Assembly: GCA_016650135.1 (NCBI GenBank)
Contig: JAENWH010000010.1
Coordinates: 1 to 17,189, forward strand
Direction of reading: 5' to 3'
DNA: 17,189 bases
Source: Peptostreptococcaceae bacterium
Lineage (GTDB): Bacteria; Bacillota_A; Clostridia; Peptostreptococcales; Anaerovoracaceae
Of the stretch, positions 14,904 through 17,189 are shown piece by piece. A model generated the notes under the pieces. That model had not been told where the DNA came from and did not search any database. It worked only from the letters and a program-made list of their open reading frames with translations. Numbering within the stretch: position 1 is the first letter of the stretch; each line of letters opens with the position of its first letter. The position numbers and the translations under genes were made by a program.

Positions 14904-15105
14904 AACTTTATAAATAGCGGCTATCGTTTATAAAATTTTATTCAAAATGTTTTTACTTTCATAATGCCTAACAAGATAATCTGGAGTATTTAGCGCAGTT
15001 GTTATTAAAGCACTCTGAATACCTGCAACGTCTCAACTATAAATAGTACTCTCACCATTATTGCAATTTTTCGAGGTTTAATTTTCATCCAAGCACATGC
15101 ATTAT

Positions 15106-15184
15106 TTATAAAATCAAATCTCTATTTTTATTCGAATTCTTGATAAACTGCTCCCTTTGACATACCCGTTTTTATTCGTTCAAT
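15106..15184 (-). pseudogene. Fragment of a TetR-type helix-turn-helix gene
   Basis: The minus strand reads IERIKTGMSKGAVYQEF, the classic TetR recognition region (IAxxxGMSKGxxYxxF). A two-base shift then gives NKNRDLIL, matching the NKEELIL that normally follows. About 26 codons remain, with stops on both sides. It is not a copy of the intact TetR gene at 16938, whose helix reads SGMAVGTIYNYFSNKEDIL. Confidence 0.6.
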
Positions 15185-15207
15185 TTATGGCTTGTTAACA
15201 TATATCA

Positions 15208-15243
15208 AAATAGCCGTTTGCGTGCGCTCGCAAACGGCTATTT
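15208..15243. terminator. Strong bidirectional hairpin
   Basis: A perfect 15-bp inverted repeat with arms AAATAGCCGTTTGCG/CGCAAACGGCTATTT and a six-base loop lies at 15208-15243. The minus strand continues TTTTGATAT and the plus strand TTTCCTTAATT. It lies 65 bases downstream of the DUF4386 pseudogene and is the likely end of the napH-like transcript. Confidence 0.65.
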
Positions 15244-15307
15244 CCTTAATTCACGCCCTATTCATGCACCTTGCGATTGACAAAGGTTCGCAGTTCTTAC
15301 CTTTGAT

Positions 15308-15812
15308 TCATTTATGCCTCTGGTTATGATCCAAACTAAAAATGCTAATTCCGCTAGTGTTTGAGGTAATTAGAAGGATTGTGTTAACTATTTCATAACC
15401 TGAAAATAGGAAATAAACAAATACTTCTATAAACAATCCACAACCGACAACTACCAGCAAAACGCCAAGAAGCTTTGGTAAAAAATCAGACTAGTAAAGT
15501 AGCATTCCAAGGGGAACAAGCCATAGGGCGAAATACATTGGCAATTTCATATCCATGCAAGTATAGATCGTAGGCTAGCACTGCCTGTGCCTCCAGTTGA
15601 ACATAACCAAACACACTTAAGTAGTCCGGACTACTTAACAACTGTAATGCTGTAAATTCATTCAACAAGTTCAGCATGCCCATTGGAACTCTTACTGCAT
15701 CGTTAATGTTAAAGGTTCCAGAAAACCTGGAAGCCTTTTTCATTTTTTTACACTCTATTGTTGTAATCCCATTTTCCAATTTAATCTTCTGTTTCCTGCA
15801 TTGCCATTGCAT
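15308..15812 (-). pseudogene. DUF4386 membrane protein, pseudogene
   Basis: The frame from ATG 15812 keeps KKASRFSG (the start of the DUF4386 domain), then jumps to PMGMLNLLNEFTALQLLSS and GYVQLEAQAVLAYDLYLHGYEIANVF. About 90 residues between these blocks appear to be lost. Near 15540 a one-base shift is needed to continue as FALWLVPLGMLLY, then a TAG stands where Lys is expected (YKSxFLPKxLG), followed by SDFLPKLLGVLLVVGCGLF and FIEVFVYFLFSGYEIV to the stop at 15308. Deletion, frameshift and nonsense codon make a functional product unlikely. Its ATG directly follows the stop of the NapH-like gene, so it was probably co-transcribed with it. Confidence 0.75.
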
Positions 15813-16466
15813 TTACTGGTTTCTACTCTTCATTTTTTTACTATAGTCAATCGCATCTTCAGGGCATATAAATCCGCAATTATAACATTGATGGCATAAT
15901 TGCGGATTAATTTCAGCCTTTCTATTTTGTGGTGATACAACAATTGCTTCCGCGGGGCACGTTGTTTCACATAATTTACAACCAACGCACTTATCTAAAT
16001 TAACTCTTCTTGATAAGATCGCAAACCTCCCCGTAAGACCTTGCAATATGCCAAAAGGACATACCTTGTTATGAAAAACCTCTGGTTTATATTTTAAAGT
16101 TACCAACACAGAAAATATCAATAAGTACAGTAAAACAGGAATCTCACCTCCAGTCAGTTTTTTTATCACCACCATCGTAAGAACACCGCCAATTAGCAGC
16201 ACCCACCCTAACCAACCAGTTTCAAGCCACTTAGGAGAGTTTTTAAGTTTGATATTGAACTTATTCAATAATGTCTCTGTACCAATCATCAGCGTATTCA
16301 TTGGGCAAATCCACCCACAAAATATCCTGCCAAAGAATAATGCTGCAACTAAGCTTAATCCAAAAATACCTAACCAGAGCGTAGGGCTTCCTTTTGACAT
16401 TATAATAATAAATAGTCCCAAAAAAATAATTCGTATTACATTTATCTGCAATCGTTTTGATCTCAT
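15813..16466 (-). CDS. NapH/YccM-like membrane 4Fe-4S protein
   Basis: A polytopic membrane ferredoxin-type protein of about 217 residues. It shows a first transmembrane helix (VIRIIFLGLFIIIM), a second, then the CGWICP motif with Met following (FGRIFCGWICPMNTL), a double transmembrane segment (WLGWVLLIGGVLTMVVI and LLYLLIFSVLVTL), CPFGILQGL, and two 4Fe-4S clusters, CVGCKLCETTCP and CHQCYNCGFICP. Family members transfer electrons between quinone or ferredoxin pools and partner reductases. Several in-frame ATGs exist (16493, 16472, 16466); GGAG eight bases before 16466 makes it the best start, while 16493 has only a weak site. A Crp/Fnr-type box lies upstream. Confidence 0.85.
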   Translation of the reverse strand: MRSKRLQINVIRIIFLGLFIIIMSKGSPTLWLGIFGLSLVAALFFGRIFCGWICPMNTLMIGTETLLNKFNIKLKNSPKWLETGWLGWVLLIGGVLTMVVIKKLTGGEIPVLLYLLIFSVLVTLKYKPEVFHNKVCPFGILQGLTGRFAILSRRVNLDKCVGCKLCETTCPAEAIVVSPQNRKAEINPQLCHQCYNCGFICPEDAIDYSKKMKSRNQ

Positions 16467-16510
16467 TTTCATTTCTCCATTCTCCATCTCCATTTTTCTT
16501 TTAGTAGGAT

Positions 16511-16561
16511 ACAGTATATTATCTACTTGCAGCCAGCTTTTTTATGTTGCAAACGCAACGT
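16511..16561 (-). promoter_or_regulatory. NapH-like gene promoter with Crp/Fnr-type palindrome
   Basis: GTTGC-AAAC-GCAAC at 16546-16559 is a perfect 5+4+5 palindrome sharing its half-site with the cupin promoter. GATAAT on the minus strand (16523-16518) is a -10 element one base from consensus; the implied start (about 16511) is 41.5 bases from the palindrome centre, as in the other two promoters. Confidence 0.65.
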
Positions 16562-16876
16562 AAAAGAATTGAATCAAGGTTTTTAATGGTACAATATTTG
16601 AGTCAGTTTATTAGTATATGCTTTTTTCAAAAAATTCTATATCACTATTAACTGTTATTACATAAATGATTATTCCTATTTCGACAAATTAAACAATGCT
16701 AGTTTAGATACAACAAAAAACTCCAGGTAGTTTCCCTGTTTATAGACCTTTCTATGTTCCTAGTTCCTAAAAGAAATGTTTAAGTTCAATTCCTTAATGC
16801 GTCTATTGAAGATTACCTTATCAATTTTTTACAACGAACATCAAATTAAAGTTGTAGTTGCAAAAAATCTTTTATC
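16562..16876. other. Intergenic region without visible gene
   Basis: About 315 bases of AT-rich DNA between the divergent NapH-like and TetR genes. No coding frame, hairpin or repeat stands out. A single GTTGC half-site occurs near 16857, without a partner. Confidence 0.5.
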
Positions 16877-16885
16877 TTGACAAAA

Positions 16886-16924
16886 CATATGCTATAATTT
16901 AGCATATGAATGAGGTCTCATTCA
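16886..16924 (+). promoter_or_regulatory. Two overlapping palindromic operators at the TetR promoter
   Basis: The first palindrome (16886-16908) has perfect nine-base arms CATATGCTA/TAGCATATG around TAATT and contains TATAAT at 16893-16898. The second (16907-16924) has perfect eight-base arms TGAATGAG/CTCATTCA around GT and ends at the Shine-Dalgarno. TGAATGA-N-TCATTCA is a well-known operator form for TetR-family regulators. TTGACA stands at 16877-16882, but only 10 bases from TATAAT; with 17 bases it would pair with TAGCAT at 16900. Confidence 0.7.
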
Positions 16925-16937
16925 GGAGGTGAAATGG

Positions 16938-17189
16938 ATGTCCAAGAAAGAGTTAATAAGAGTAGCAGCTGTTAAAATAATAGCCGATGAAGGCTTTTTT
17001 TCTGCAACTACAGATAAAATTGCCAAAGAGTCCGGCATGGCAGTGGGAACCATCTATAATTATTTTTCAAATAAAGAAGATATTCTCAGATATATCCTTG
17101 ATGTGGAATTTCAAAAAAGATATGAGCTGTATCAGAATGTCGAAAACAGCCAGATTGATCCATTATTAAAAATTGAAAAATTATTAAAT
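16938..17189 (+). CDS. TetR/AcrR-family regulator, 3' end outside window
   Basis: ATG 16938 follows AGGAGGTG with a six-base spacer; 84 codons are inside the window and the frame runs off the right edge. The N-terminal TetR DNA-binding domain is complete: KKELIRVAAVKIIADEGFFSATTDKIAKESGMAVGTIYNYFSNKEDIL (about 3-50), with the recognition helix VGTIYNYF. The following residues start the ligand domain, whose inducer cannot be told. The two palindromes immediately upstream point to autorepression. What it controls beyond itself would lie to the right. Confidence 0.9.
   Translation, partial: MSKKELIRVAAVKIIADEGFFSATTDKIAKESGMAVGTIYNYFSNKEDILRYILDVEFQKRYELYQNVENSQIDPLLKIEKLLN

Noticed and set aside
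16877..16898. TTGACA and TATAAT as a standard promoter pair
   Set aside because: The spacer is only 10 bases, too short for a normal sigma-A promoter; each may belong to a different promoter or the palindrome alone explains TATAAT.

Overview
The window looks like the chromosome of a low-GC, anaerobic Firmicute, probably a clostridium. The DNA is AT-rich, the Shine-Dalgarno sites are strong (GGAGG, AGGAGG), and the genes include a flavo-diiron-like beta-lactamase-fold protein, a YdbC/PC4 protein, a membrane ferredoxin-type protein and a Crp/Fnr regulator. This assignment is inference from gene content. No rRNA gene or complete tRNA is present.

Left part (1-9126, all minus strand). Read in the direction of transcription, a tightly packed recombinase operon runs leftward. 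It holds a short integrase-like protein (7935-7471), a 423-residue tyrosine recombinase (7397-6126), a roughly 623-residue recombinase-like protein with a Cys-rich tail (6133-4262), a 548-residue tyrosine recombinase with a C-terminal CxxC zinc motif (4272-2626), and a coiled-coil protein (2639-1959). Sixteen bases later begins a large protein made of at least nine zinc-ribbon repeats, which runs off the left edge. From the 423-residue gene to the coiled-coil gene the starts overlap the previous stops by 8-14 bases. The plan of several recombinases plus a coiled-coil accessory protein resembles Tn554-type transposons (TnpA/TnpB/TnpC) and recombinase-in-trio elements, but is longer and carries the zinc-ribbon protein. 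Upstream lies a decayed copy of the operon head: a 172-residue integrase-like gene (9126-8611) and the N-terminus of a 423-like recombinase (8490-8224), cut off by an IS3-family transposase remnant.

Middle (9127-11566). This part is gene-poor. It has a frameshifted minus-strand gene remnant (9391-9696), then a divergent pair, a YdbC/PC4 single-strand-binding protein and an XRE repressor, sharing a 20-bp palindrome over the ydbC promoter. A 42-base 3' half of a tRNA follows (10921-10962; best guess tRNA-Arg(CCU)), with two terminators and another frameshifted remnant. The tRNA fragment is a plausible right attachment site of the mobile region.

Right part (11567-17189). This is a redox or stress gene set, mostly minus strand: a flavo-diiron-type domain without flavodoxin, a secreted DUF6448-like/LysM protein, a His-rich Crp/Fnr regulator, a cupin, a NapH-like 4Fe-4S membrane protein, a DUF4386 pseudogene and, at the right edge, a plus-strand TetR regulator. 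Three promoters (LysM, cupin, NapH-like) have a Crp/Fnr-type palindrome centred 41.5 bp upstream of the start predicted from their -10 box. The LysM gene has a perfect FNR consensus, TTGAT-N4-ATCAA. The other two share GTTGC-N4-GCAAC. Scraps of a second flavo-diiron-type gene and a second TetR gene show past duplication and decay.
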